A stretch of DNA of 64,000 nucleotides from a virus, in IMG/VR virus record IMGVR_UViG_3300005095_000128, positions 19,582-83,581 of that record; one strand, 5' to 3'. The notes beneath the pieces are model-generated. The model did no database searches, had not been told where the DNA came from, and saw only the letters and a list, made by a program, of their open reading frames with translations. The position numbers and the translations under genes are program-made. Below, in pieces: positions 7,755-16,289 of this stretch; positions within the stretch are counted from its first letter, which is position 1, and each line of letters begins with the position of its first letter.

Positions 7755-9485
7755 CTAGCGCTGGCGGAAGGCGTCAAGCTTGGGCGGAATGTCGTTGATC
7801 GGCCCCTCTTCCACGTCTTGCGAGAGGCGCTCGTTCGGGAGCTCTTCGAGCTTCTTCTGCAAGCGCTCCCGCTCGGCTTTGAGCGCGTCGATCTCGCCAC
7901 GCTCGGCCATCGCCTCGACCATCTTGGCGTAGCCTTCCGCATTCTCGACGCCTTCGCTAGCAACGAAGAGCCGCTTGACCTCCTCAACGAGATCCTTCAC
8001 GTACTGCTCACCGAGCTTCGCCTTCGGCTCCAGGTCGGCAAGCTTCGCCTCGAGTTCCGCAAGCTTCGCCTCAAGCTCGTCGACCTTGGCCGCCTTGTCC
8101 GCCTGCTCATTCAGCTTGGCCTGCATGGCCTCGACGAGCTCGGCGAACGCCTTGTTTAGCTCGGCCTCGAGCTTCTCACGATCACCCTCTACGGTGATCA
8201 CGTCCTCGCCAAGTTTGACGGTAAGCTCCATAACCTCAACCTCCTTCTCTTCTTCGTCGTCGGCAAAGAGCCGCTTTACAAGCGCAGACGCCTCATCGAG
8301 GAGCTCGCTCTCCACGTACCCGCTGGCGAGAAGCCGCGCAACCTCCACGTAGCGCTCCCAGGAAGCGGCATCGCGCTCCCAAGGCGCCTTGCGCCCAAAC
8401 TCGTGATAGTGCTCAGCAAGGTGGCGCTGGATCGCGGGAACCTCGTCCTCCGGCACATCAGCGGTAGGAAGCCGCTGAGCCGCCGCCCGCACACCACCCC
8501 ACTTGACCACCGAGTTCGGATATCGCTCGGTGGGAATGTGGTGAGGAAGCTTCAAGTCGGAGAAGGTGTATTCCTCGGTATTGCGCGACGGGGCCCAGGC
8601 AAAGTGACTCGCAACCCAGCGCCGCTGGGCAGCAGAAAGGTCCTCCCACCGCGTGTCGCGCGGAAGGTCCATCGCATCGAGGAACTGCTCGAAGGTCGGC
8701 CGCGTCCAGTCGCTCCTGTTGTCCAGGCCATACCCGGGCGGGTTCGGGGGAACGTAAGCCTTCTCCATCCGCCCCTTCTTCATCTCATCAACCTCCTCAA
8801 TGGTCTTGGCGCCATGCTCGGCAGCAGCGGCAGCAAGCAGACCACCAACCTTGGTATCGGGGTGCGCACCCTTGTAAACGATCGAAGCCTCGACGAACTT
8901 GAGGTTGCCAGTGGTACGGATGTAGCAAACCTCTCCGTCGTACTCGAACCCGCGCATGTGCGGGCAGTACTCGCCATCCTCGTTCGGCTCCAAGCCGAAG
9001 TAGTCGCCACCACAAATCGAGCAGATCGCCTTGTCGTAGAACCAGGTAATCGAGGCTTCGTTATAAATGCCCTTGTCGATCTTCTCGACGAGCTTGCGCC
9101 CCTCCTCGTCGTTGAGGACGTAGAACCACCCGTCGATCCAGTGCTCACCGCCATCCTCGACGACCTTGGCGGCAAAGAACGTGCCAATGGGCGCCATCTC
9201 GTAGTTGTGCCCGATGAGCAGCGCCTTCCCGGGCACCTGCCCAACCATCTTCTCCAGGTCCTCCTTCTCGAACTTGGTGAAGATGGAGGTCACCTTGGTG
9301 CCCACCATCCGCATGGGGCGGATGAGCACATCATCAGCGGTAAGCTCGGGCTTACCGCGCTGCCGCTGCAACTCGTTGATCTTGGCCAGATGCTTCTGGA
9401 TCTCTGCCTGGGAAGGGGCGGCGCCGAGCGAGCCCTTTGCCGCAGAAGCAACGATCATGTTCTCGGTAAACTTCTCATGCTTCAC
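7755..9485 (-). CDS. Capsid maturation protease fused to scaffold-like coiled coil
   Basis: The protein has 576 residues. The GTG start at 9485 overlaps the previous stop (GTGA) and follows GGGGGTG. The N-terminal ~220 residues look like a prohead protease: His93 in LLIGHNYEM and Ser145 in EASITWFY are candidate catalytic residues. An insert with four cysteines (Cys155, 158, 174 and 187) could bind zinc. A middle domain (about 300-400) has the LPHH and HLAEHY pattern seen in phage peptidase proteins. The C-terminal 150 residues are a Glu/Lys/Leu coiled coil, as in scaffolds. The protease would trim the scaffold during head maturation. Confidence 0.75.
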   Translation of the reverse strand: MKHEKFTENMIVASAAKGSLGAAPSQAEIQKHLAKINELQRQRGKPELTADDVLIRPMRMVGTKVTSIFTKFEKEDLEKMVGQVPGKALLIGHNYEMAPIGTFFAAKVVEDGGEHWIDGWFYVLNDEEGRKLVEKIDKGIYNEASITWFYDKAICSICGGDYFGLEPNEDGEYCPHMRGFEYDGEVCYIRTTGNLKFVEASIVYKGAHPDTKVGGLLAAAAAEHGAKTIEEVDEMKKGRMEKAYVPPNPPGYGLDNRSDWTRPTFEQFLDAMDLPRDTRWEDLSAAQRRWVASHFAWAPSRNTEEYTFSDLKLPHHIPTERYPNSVVKWGGVRAAAQRLPTADVPEDEVPAIQRHLAEHYHEFGRKAPWERDAASWERYVEVARLLASGYVESELLDEASALVKRLFADDEEEKEVEVMELTVKLGEDVITVEGDREKLEAELNKAFAELVEAMQAKLNEQADKAAKVDELEAKLAELEAKLADLEPKAKLGEQYVKDLVEEVKRLFVASEGVENAEGYAKMVEAMAERGEIDALKAERERLQKKLEELPNERLSQDVEEGPINDIPPKLDAFRQR

Positions 9486-9862
9486 TTTGCACCCCCTTCC
9501 CAGTTGCACGTTAGTTCATATGGCGACCAACCATCATCCACTAGCCACGTATGCCCGGCGTTGCGGATCGAGAGCATAATCTCATTGATTTGGGCAACAG
9601 TAGTAGCAGCTTTCACCTTCGCATACGTATCCTTAAAAAGGAGCTTGCCGGCATCGAGCACAGCTTGCAACTGAGCCAGCGTGCGACCTTCTGGATCCGG
9701 TGATGGCACGCCAAGCTCCTCAGCGGTGGCCACGGCCGCCATTCGATCCTTGAGCTCCTGGAACGCGTAGTATGCATTGAAGTAAAGGTGCTCAAGCGCA
9801 AGCTGCTTGATGTACGCCACCCAATCAGGTGGGCACGGGACTTTCTCGATAGCGGGTGCCAT
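9482..9862 (-). CDS. Unknown protein upstream of the protease
   Basis: The protein has 126 residues, helical, with aromatic-rich stretches (LEHLYFNAYYAFQELKD) and a long middle helix. ATG 9862 follows GGAGGTTAGC, and the stop overlaps the protease start. No family was recognised. Its place within the head block suggests a minor virion or assembly protein. Confidence 0.6.
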   Translation of the reverse strand: MAPAIEKVPCPPDWVAYIKQLALEHLYFNAYYAFQELKDRMAAVATAEELGVPSPDPEGRTLAQLQAVLDAGKLLFKDTYAKVKAATTVAQINEIMLSIRNAGHTWLVDDGWSPYELTCNWEGGAK

Positions 9863-9863
9863 G

Positions 9864-10385
9864 CTAACCTCCGATCATGAGCCTTGGGTCAGGCGGCAAG
9901 ATGTAAATTGTCATCCTCCGCACCCAAGTACTTGCATTGCGCAACGTCAGCGGCTTGTCCGGCCACGCTCGCTCGATCCACATGCGGAAGTAGCCGCCAC
10001 CCGGATCGCGGTAATCGTTAATGCGCCAACCGCCAGTAAACGAATGCCCGCGTAGATACGATGTTGGGCCAGTCCCACGCGCAAACCACCCAACAAAACC
10101 ACCCGGGTAAATATTATCGTCGTTGTCTGGCGACACAGCGATCACACCAGTGCGCGGCAAACCGTCAGCGTCGCTAAAGCGCACGATGTTGCCAGGCGCA
10201 AGCGTAATCGTTGCAAGCTGCATCGCCCGCGTACCGCTCATGCCGGCATAATTCCAGCCGTTTCCGTCATGCACATACATATCTGGTGTGCCACGGATAA
10301 CGGCCACATCACCGGCAGCGTAGCTCTCAGCGGGCGGGAGCGCATCGACGCCGATCACCCGCACATACGCACTCGGTTCAGGCAT
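9864..10385 (-). CDS. Unknown beta-rich protein in the head block
   Basis: The protein has 173 residues, rich in Gly, Asp, Trp and Tyr, with many short strands (VAVIRGTPDMYVHDGNGWNY). No signal peptide or membrane segment is visible. It lies between the holin and the gene before the protease, each within 3 nt. The composition is like a small receptor-binding or virion surface module; that is inference only. Confidence 0.6.
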   Translation of the reverse strand: MPEPSAYVRVIGVDALPPAESYAAGDVAVIRGTPDMYVHDGNGWNYAGMSGTRAMQLATITLAPGNIVRFSDADGLPRTGVIAVSPDNDDNIYPGGFVGWFARGTGPTSYLRGHSFTGGWRINDYRDPGGGYFRMWIERAWPDKPLTLRNASTWVRRMTIYILPPDPRLMIGG

Positions 10386-10387
10386 GC

Positions 10388-10717
10388 CTACCTCCTATCG
10401 TTATCCATCGGAATCTCAAAACCAGTGAGGCGCTTCAAGACGGCCACCGTCACCGTGAGCACGCCGCGGTGCCCAAAGTGGCCGATGACGGCGCTAATGG
10501 AAGCCAGCGCGGGTGCATCGAGGTTCGTGTAATACGCCAGGAGCCAGCCGGTCAGGCCGCCCCAGAATCCAACCGAGAAAACCTCGCCTACCCAAACCAC
10601 CCAGGGCTTGCTCTCACCCGCGTGCATGGATCGAAGGATTTCGCCCAACATGGCAAACAACCCCGTGAATAGGAACCAGAAAAGGTCAAACTTGTCGGGC
10701 GGCTGAGGGTACGGCAT
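10388..10717 (-). CDS. Holin
   Basis: The protein has 109 residues from ATG 10717, with GGAGGAG eight bases upstream. There are three membrane segments: FDLFWFLFTGLFAMLGEIL, WVVWVGEVFSVGFWGGL to AYY, and LASISAVIGHFGHRGVLTV. The ISAVIGHFG stretch resembles the last helix of lambda-S/LydA-type phage holins. It is the last gene of a four-gene lysis cassette after the endolysin. It should form inner membrane holes that release the endolysin and time lysis. Confidence 0.72.
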   Translation of the reverse strand: MPYPQPPDKFDLFWFLFTGLFAMLGEILRSMHAGESKPWVVWVGEVFSVGFWGGLTGWLLAYYTNLDAPALASISAVIGHFGHRGVLTVTVAVLKRLTGFEIPMDNDRR

Positions 10718-10719
10718 AC

Positions 10720-11073
10720 TCAATCTCCTCCTGTATAGACAACGGTGAGTGCAAACCTCCACCTCGGCGTAAAGTCGTCGATCTCAGCGCCGGCGGCCAC
10801 TTCAAAATCAAGCACCAAACCATCGCCAAGCAGAAGCCGCAAAGCGGTGTACGGGGTAACAAACGTCTCGCCGCCGAAGCGGTGCATCACGTCAACCCCG
10901 TACCACACCTCAGCAGGCCCGAGGCTTGCGCCTGGACGCTCGGCGTAGCAATCCACGTAGCCGCCGTCGTCGGCAAAAGCCACCCGACATGCCGAGGTGA
11001 AACTAGCGGCGTAGCTTGGCTTTGGAAAGAGTAATGTTAGCGCCAGCAGGGGTGGCAACAGAAGCTTTTTCAT
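10720..11073 (-). CDS. Exported small protein of the lysis cassette
   Basis: The protein has 117 residues. It begins MKKLLLPPLLALTLLFPKPS, a typical signal peptide probably cut near AYA-less site SYA/ASF. The mature part has alternating strands (ALRLLLGDGLVLDFEVAAGA, then WRFALTVVY), like pieces of an outer-membrane beta barrel. Its start lies 71 nt inside the upstream gene in another frame, a layout like Rz/Rz1 spanin pairs. There is no canonical lipobox: Cys29 is preceded by TSA. An outer-envelope lysis role is possible but unproven. Confidence 0.5.
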   Translation of the reverse strand: MKKLLLPPLLALTLLFPKPSYAASFTSACRVAFADDGGYVDCYAERPGASLGPAEVWYGVDVMHRFGGETFVTPYTALRLLLGDGLVLDFEVAAGAEIDDFTPRWRFALTVVYTGGD

Positions 11074-11290
11074 CGTCCTCCTCCATTTCAGCTTTGAGGC
11101 CATCTGCCACCCCCTTCATAAACTCGAGCAACCACTTCTCGAGCGCATCACCGGGCACCTTCTTGGCGATCATCCGGCCGATGGACCGCCCATTCTTGAG
11201 TGCCCAATCTAGCATCGCCCGCGACGCAAAGGCGCCGAGCACGATGCCGATAAGGATCGTTAGCGTTGGATTATTGAACAGATCTCCCAT
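11003..11290 (-). CDS. Small single-pass membrane protein of the lysis cassette (spanin-like position)
   Basis: The protein has 95 residues. One N-terminal membrane helix (LTILIGIVLGAFASRAMLDW) is followed by a helical, charged tail. It overlaps the endolysin by 20 nt and the exported protein by 71 nt. An N-terminal anchor plus helical tail overlapping a secreted partner is the layout of an inner-membrane spanin, so it may help disrupt the outer membrane. A regulator of the holin is an alternative. Confidence 0.5.
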   Translation of the reverse strand: MGDLFNNPTLTILIGIVLGAFASRAMLDWALKNGRSIGRMIAKKVPGDALEKWLLEFMKGVADGLKAEMEEDDEKASVATPAGANITLSKAKLRR

Positions 11291-11804
11291 TCCAGCACCC
11301 CCTCACCTCATCCGACGCATCGAACTTCTTGAAGAGGTGCATCGGATCGAGGTAGTTCCTCTTGATGAAGTCCCTGTCTACACCGGGCCAGTAATCGGGT
11401 GGCAGATCGGCAAGCCGCACCTCGAAGTGCAAGTGCGCCACGAACGGACGCATCGGATCGCCGCGGCCAATGGAGCCGATGTCCTCGCCCTCGCAAACGC
11501 GCATCCCCTCCTCGACGCTCATGTGCCGAAGGTGCGCGTATTGCGTCCACACGTTGAGCCCGGGATGCCAGATGACCACGATGTTGCCCCATACGCGGTG
11601 GCGCCCAGCGTGCGTGACAACGCCGCGATAGATAGCCCGGACCGGATAGCCGTCATCCCAGTTGCCTGGCGCACCCACGTTGATGTCGATACCCGGGTGC
11701 TCAGCGGCGGGAAGCCCGGCACGCACGCGCCAGTTGCGATACTCTGGGTCGAGGAAACCGGCGCTAACGCGGGCCCTGCTCCACGGCTTTACCGGATACA
11801 CCAT
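11271..11804 (-). CDS. Endolysin, M23 family metallopeptidase
   Basis: The protein has 177 residues. Zinc-site residues of M23 (LytM-type) peptidases are visible: His36 and Asp40 in HPGID, His91 in YAHL, and His124/His126 in HLHFEV. These enzymes cut peptide cross-links in peptidoglycan. No signal peptide is present, so export would depend on the holin. The start overlaps the end of the portal gene by 41 nt, with GGAGG seven bases upstream of the ATG. Confidence 0.85.
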   Translation of the reverse strand: MVYPVKPWSRARVSAGFLDPEYRNWRVRAGLPAAEHPGIDINVGAPGNWDDGYPVRAIYRGVVTHAGRHRVWGNIVVIWHPGLNVWTQYAHLRHMSVEEGMRVCEGEDIGSIGRGDPMRPFVAHLHFEVRLADLPPDYWPGVDRDFIKRNYLDPMHLFKKFDASDEVRGCWNGRSVQ

Positions 11805-13098
11805 CTTGGTCCTCCACCGGCTCAGGGGGCAACCCGTGCTTCTCGCGTAGGCGCTTCATGAGGTCGGGGTCGGCGCCGAAGATGTCGAGAAGCATCTTGT
11901 CAGCCTCGATATCGGTGCGGCGCGCCCTAGCATTGGACTCGGTGAACGGCGATTGCGGCTCCTTAAACTCGATCTCGACCGTCGCTGCAATGCCCTGCAG
12001 GCGAAGGTGAAGATTCAAGCCAAACTCGAGCTGCCGCTTGACCACCGCCTGGATATTCTTTGCCTCGGCAAGGATGATCGGGAAGGCAACCTTCGCCCAG
12101 GTCTCCGAGAGGCTCTCGGAGCGGCCGCGCATGAACGGCAGGGTGCGCACACCCGACCAGATCCGGTGCTCGTTGTCCTGCCACGCCGGAAACGCGCCGG
12201 AGATGTCACGCGCCGGCGAAGTCACCTTCATCTCGGTTCCGGCCGGTGTGACAAACACCCCCTGCCGCTCTCCTTCAGTGAGTAGATCGGCGACCTTCCT
12301 GAGCTTACGGGTCACCATGTCGATGTAGGCCGGATCTAGCTCGGACTCAAACCCAGCCTCTTGCGGCGGAGGAATCTGCACGGAGACGTGTACGATGCCG
12401 GCGATACCGAGAATCTCGATCAGGCGGTCGATGTTCTCGATCATCCGCCCCTTGCGCTGCAATGCCGAGAGGGCGGCGATGATGAGCGGGATACCATATG
12501 GCGAATCGCCGACGGTTTGAAGTGGCGCGTACAGGAATGTCGCCGGGTTGAGGCGCACTTCCTGGCCAGCGACCTCTTGCCAGAACTCGAGCGTTCCGTC
12601 GCGCCGGCGAACCAGCTTTATCGTTTCCGCCGGAACCGGATACGCCTGTTTGATAGCGGTTCTTCCACGGTTTGGGACCCATTCGACAGCCGACGCGCCA
12701 GCAACGACCACCTCGACGATTTGATTGTTGACAAACGCATGAAGCGAGCCGGTCTCAAAAAGCGAATCAATACTGGCCAGGGCTTCTCTGGCACGCTTTT
12801 CGTGCCTCCCACCTTTCGCCTTGATATTGAACTCGAAACCCGGGTTCGCGAGCACCACGAGATCGCGAACCGCGCCGTAAACGTCCTCGTCGGCAAGCGC
12901 AAGGTAGCGCAAATACCGGATGATGCTCGGGGTAATCTGCACCCCGTCGGCCACCACACGGTCGAGCTCACCGACCTCGTATCCCGACCGGCGGTTGTAC
13001 CCACCGATCACCACCATATCGGGCGTAATCGTGCGGCTACCTTGCGGCTGGGGCCCAGTGCGACGAAAGCGCGATGCCAGCCAGTCTAAAAGCCCCAT
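11764..13098 (-). CDS. Portal protein
   Basis: The protein has 444 residues. It directly follows the large terminase gene. Portal-like features are the long central segment with AYPVPAETIKLVRRRDGTLEF, the stretch LYAPLQTVGDSPYGIPLI and a following helical stem/crown region, ending in a polar tail (EPVEDQDGVSGKAVEQ). Twelve copies should form the ring through which DNA enters the head. Length is within the usual 400-550 for this family. Confidence 0.82.
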   Translation of the reverse strand: MGLLDWLASRFRRTGPQPQGSRTITPDMVVIGGYNRRSGYEVGELDRVVADGVQITPSIIRYLRYLALADEDVYGAVRDLVVLANPGFEFNIKAKGGRHEKRAREALASIDSLFETGSLHAFVNNQIVEVVVAGASAVEWVPNRGRTAIKQAYPVPAETIKLVRRRDGTLEFWQEVAGQEVRLNPATFLYAPLQTVGDSPYGIPLIIAALSALQRKGRMIENIDRLIEILGIAGIVHVSVQIPPPQEAGFESELDPAYIDMVTRKLRKVADLLTEGERQGVFVTPAGTEMKVTSPARDISGAFPAWQDNEHRIWSGVRTLPFMRGRSESLSETWAKVAFPIILAEAKNIQAVVKRQLEFGLNLHLRLQGIAATVEIEFKEPQSPFTESNARARRTDIEADKMLLDIFGADPDLMKRLREKHGLPPEPVEDQDGVSGKAVEQGPR

Positions 13099-13109
13099 CT
13101 GCCACCTCC

Positions 13110-14711
13110 CTAGTCATTCGGTCTATAAATGCGCCCAATCATCGCTAGCAATGCGTCAAGGCCGGGCGCCCACCCATCGCTTCCGGTTTCACCCTGAAAG
13201 ACCGCGAGCACGAAAGCGTCAGCCCGGTCAGGGCTACGCCCGAGCCGGCGCTTGATCGCCTCCTTGCTCTCGATCTGGATCCGCCCCGTGTTATCGATGC
13301 GGTAGCGATGCTCGAGGAGCTCGCGGTCCAACCGATCGTCCCGCGGCACACCCACGTCCTTGAGCGCGTCGCGGAGGTAGTAGTACATCTCGGCCCGCTT
13401 GTTGGCGTAGCGCACCCCGTTGGAAGGCGCACCGCCAAACTGAATCGGCACGAGCTCGAACCATGGCGCGTTTTCTTTGCGCAAGATCACGTCGCGAATC
13501 TGGTCGACGACGCCACCGCCAACGCCACCCTCGTCGATGAGCAGACGCACGCGGGCGTTTTTGACACCGCGCTGACGCGCCTTTGTGCGTGCGGCAGTAG
13601 CGATTTTCCAGATACGGTTCGCCGTCTCAACGGTCGACGCCTCGCCCCACACATGGGCCGGCATGACCATCCCGCCCCAGTTCTCGTAAACCACGTTTTC
13701 GTCGGCACCAAAACGAGCGATGTCAGCGCCAAGTTGGATGGTGAAGGTGTCCTTGTTCGGCAGGCGAACGTCGTCGCTCCACCGACGGTGGGCGGCCTCG
13801 AGAAGATCGAGGCTGATGATCTGGTCCTCGGCCTGGGGCGGCGGAAGGCCGAGGATCTTGCTCATGGCGATCGCGCTCGCCCGCCAGAACTTACCATCCC
13901 ACCAGAAGTAGCCCTTTTCGGCTAGCGCAAGCTGCTCGCGCTCGTCCTCCGGCGGGACGACTTCCTCGCACCACTCGCGCACGTGCTCGTCGACCCAATC
14001 CCAGGTCACCGCACCGGGGATGACGGTCTTACGCTGCACGACGTTTGGGTGCTCAAGCGAGCTAATGCGCATGGCATAGGCGCCGCGCTTCGTCTTGAGC
14101 ATCTCGTGCGGGTCGTTCGGCGAGATCGGGTTGCCAAGCGATAGCACCTTGTTGTTCTCGCCGACGCGGATACCCTCGATGGCGGCGAAAATCTTCGGAT
14201 CAACGCCAGGGCCCTCGTCGATCACCACCAGGATGTTCGGCGAGTGGTGCCCCTGGAAGCGCGTCTCATCGTCGGTGGACAAGCCGATGGCAAACCGGTC
14301 GTCGCTAATGACGATCTCGGTTTGTTTGATGCGCCCGGGCAATCCCTTCCCGCGGCGCATGGTGCGGATCTCCTTCCAAAGGAGCGTGCGCACCTGGTTC
14401 CACGTGGGCGCCGTGGTGAGCACGAGCGCCGGATCGTGAACGTCGAGAAACCAGTTGACGATGGCGGCAGCGCCAGAGGTCTTACCGACGCCGTGACCGG
14501 CGTTTACCCGCACGACCTTGTGCGTGGCCACGGCGCGGGCCATCTCCTCCTGCTTGGCCCAGAAGTTGAACTTGAGAATCTCGCGAGCGTACCCGACCGG
14601 ATCATCCTTGTACGCGAACAAATCGAGGTACTTGCCGGCCTGGTTGGTATCAGGCTCTACCTTGCGAAGCACCTCACGCAAAATGTCTTCCGGTCGGAAC
14701 CTCGGCATCAT
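13110..14711 (-). CDS. terL: Terminase large subunit
   Basis: The protein has 533 residues. The N-terminal ATPase has Walker A at GHGVGKTS (residues 72-79) and Walker B at VVIDE (161-165). The C-terminal RNase H-like nuclease shows acidic sites in LGADIARFGADENV, in LLIDEGGVGGGVVDQ and near the end in RSPDRADAFVLA. It pumps and cuts DNA at the portal. The ATG overlaps the stop of the ParB-like gene (ATGA). Confidence 0.93.
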   Translation of the reverse strand: MMPRFRPEDILREVLRKVEPDTNQAGKYLDLFAYKDDPVGYAREILKFNFWAKQEEMARAVATHKVVRVNAGHGVGKTSGAAAIVNWFLDVHDPALVLTTAPTWNQVRTLLWKEIRTMRRGKGLPGRIKQTEIVISDDRFAIGLSTDDETRFQGHHSPNILVVIDEGPGVDPKIFAAIEGIRVGENNKVLSLGNPISPNDPHEMLKTKRGAYAMRISSLEHPNVVQRKTVIPGAVTWDWVDEHVREWCEEVVPPEDEREQLALAEKGYFWWDGKFWRASAIAMSKILGLPPPQAEDQIISLDLLEAAHRRWSDDVRLPNKDTFTIQLGADIARFGADENVVYENWGGMVMPAHVWGEASTVETANRIWKIATAARTKARQRGVKNARVRLLIDEGGVGGGVVDQIRDVILRKENAPWFELVPIQFGGAPSNGVRYANKRAEMYYYLRDALKDVGVPRDDRLDRELLEHRYRIDNTGRIQIESKEAIKRRLGRSPDRADAFVLAVFQGETGSDGWAPGLDALLAMIGRIYRPND

Positions 14712-15250
14712 CTCACCTCTAACGACTCGAACTCAGCGGCTAGATCAACGAGCTTGTCGCGAAGCATCATCTCTTCGGTTGGATCGATGAGGAGCGTGAT
14801 CTTCACCTTGCGCGGCTCATCGTCGATGGGTTCGACGGTCACGGAGCTAGCAAGTTCCTTGAGCTCGCTCACGTAATCCTCGTTGAAACCCGTACCGAGC
14901 AAGCCGCCCTCGATCTCGGCAAGCTCGCGGAGAATCCGGGTGAGCTCCTCATCGTCATAGGTGGCAAGGTCGGCGGTGCGGTTGTCGGCAAGAACGATCT
15001 TTAACTCGTCCTGCTCGTCCACGTCGACCCAGGCAACCTGGATCTTCTCCCATCCAAGCTGCCTTGCGGCCTCGTAGGTGTGGTTTCCGGCAAGGATGTG
15101 GCCGGTGCGCAGGTTAGCAACGATCGGGCGGTACTGGCCGTGTACGGCAAGCGATTCCTTGATCGCGTCAAGGTTGCCGCGCCGCGGGTTGCGTGGGTGT
15201 TTGGTGAGGCGATCGAGCTTGACCTTCTCGACCTTCTTGACCGAGATCAT
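14708..15250 (-). CDS. ParB/sulfiredoxin-fold protein beside terminase
   Basis: The protein has 180 residues. The N-terminal ParB-like domain is clear: PRNPRRGNLDAIKESLAVHG, then GHILAGNHTYEAARQLGW and VLADNRTADLATYDDEEL. Many phages keep such a protein next to the terminase, where it may bind or nick DNA near the packaging site. No partition partner (ParA) is present, so a plasmid-type role is unlikely. It overlaps the zinc-ribbon gene by 1 nt and terminase by 4 nt. Confidence 0.78.
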   Translation of the reverse strand: MISVKKVEKVKLDRLTKHPRNPRRGNLDAIKESLAVHGQYRPIVANLRTGHILAGNHTYEAARQLGWEKIQVAWVDVDEQDELKIVLADNRTADLATYDDEELTRILRELAEIEGGLLGTGFNEDYVSELKELASSVTVEPIDDEPRKVKITLLIDPTEEMMLRDKLVDLAAEFESLEVR

Positions 15251-15573
15251 CAGTAAACCACCACCACGCTAGGCTTGGCGATTGCCGTCGCACCTTCACC
15301 GCACACCTGGATCTCGTACACATACCTCGGCCAGTCGTTCACGCCGGCCCGCTCGGCAAGCCTACCAAAGCACTCGATGCACACGAAATCGCGCTTTACC
15401 TGCTCAGGTACAACGGAGCCCCACAGGTTCTCGTCGACCACGTAGTCGATATTCGAGTTGCGACCGCAAATCGAGCACGACAAGAGCAGGCCATCGCTTA
15501 CGCGCTCAGGCCAGTAGTCCTCGCCGCCGACCTCAACCTCAAAGACGCCATCCTCACGAAGTCTCGTCCTCAC
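15250..15573 (-). CDS. Zinc-ribbon protein, unknown function
   Basis: The protein has 107 residues from the GTG at 15573, chosen because it overlaps the previous stop as GTGA. Two CxxC pairs (CSICGR and CIECFG, about 27 residues apart) should bind one zinc ion. The rest is beta-rich. A small DNA- or protein-binding factor in the packaging block is likely. Confidence 0.6.
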   Translation of the reverse strand: MRTRLREDGVFEVEVGGEDYWPERVSDGLLLSCSICGRNSNIDYVVDENLWGSVVPEQVKRDFVCIECFGRLAERAGVNDWPRYVYEIQVCGEGATAIAKPSVVVVY

Positions 15574-15770
15574 GGTCTCTCCCAGATGCCGAGGAAGTAG
15601 CACACCTCCTCGACCGCCACCTCGCACCCGATGTCCACCGCCATGTCCATGATTCGATAACCGTTTTCGAGCGGATGCTCGAGGGCGCGAATCAAGTCCT
15701 CGTCGCTATAGTGCGCAAGCTCTGGCGGTGAGTTCGGGCAATCGCGAATCATGTCGACGAGCCGCGTCAT
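15570..15770 (-). CDS. Small acidic protein, unknown
   Basis: The protein has 66 residues (MTRLVDMIRDCPNSPP...). It is packed between the terminase small subunit candidate and the zinc-ribbon gene and overlaps the latter by 4 nt. No motif was recognised. Confidence 0.5.
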   Translation of the reverse strand: MTRLVDMIRDCPNSPPELAHYSDEDLIRALEHPLENGYRIMDMAVDIGCEVAVEEVCYFLGIWERP

Positions 15771-15772
15771 GG

Positions 15773-16288
15773 CTACGCCTCCGCAACCGCGCCGCCCTCG
15801 GCCTCGAGTTCGCGCTTAAGCGCGGCCCGCGCCTCCTCTGGCATTTGGCGAACGATCTCCTCGATCGCCTTGGAGTTATCGCCGAAGATGCGGTAGTACT
15901 CCTTGACGACGTTGAGGTAAGCCTGGAAGAGCGCGTCAGCGCTACGCCACTTGAGCTTGAGCTCGCCCTCGGCGTACTGCTGTACTTCCTTCGAGAGGAT
16001 CTGGAACATCGAGCGTAGCGCGATCCAGGTATGCTCGCGCACCTCGGCCGCTTCCTCGGCGAGACGCTTCGCCTGGCTCTCGTACAGGTGTGCCTGGTAA
16101 CGAGCAAGGAACTCCTGCCAGCTAACGGGCACGCCACGCTCGTACCAGCCTTTCACGGTATTGGCAGCCACCTTCACGCCAAAGCGGTCATTGATCCGCC
16201 GGGCAAGCTCAGACCACCCAATGGCGCCGTTGGCCTGAGCCCACATGCGCATGGCCGCCTCGATGATCTCTGGCGAGTAAGACGGCAT
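15773..16288 (-). CDS. Terminase small subunit candidate
   Basis: The protein has 171 residues. A helix-turn-helix occupies the first ~60 residues (WSELARRINDRFGVKVAANTVKGWYERG), followed by long helices suited to oligomerisation, as in TerS rings. It lies four genes upstream of the large subunit in the same direction. TerS recognises the viral DNA and starts packaging. The HTH is clear; the TerS assignment is by context. Confidence 0.65.
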   Translation of the reverse strand: MPSYSPEIIEAAMRMWAQANGAIGWSELARRINDRFGVKVAANTVKGWYERGVPVSWQEFLARYQAHLYESQAKRLAEEAAEVREHTWIALRSMFQILSKEVQQYAEGELKLKWRSADALFQAYLNVVKEYYRIFGDNSKAIEEIVRQMPEEARAALKRELEAEGGAVAEA

Positions 16289-16289
16289 G

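Noticed and set aside
14708-15250. ParB-like gene as part of a plasmid partition system
   Set aside because: No ParA partner or centromere-like repeats nearby; its place next to terminase is typical of phage packaging blocks.
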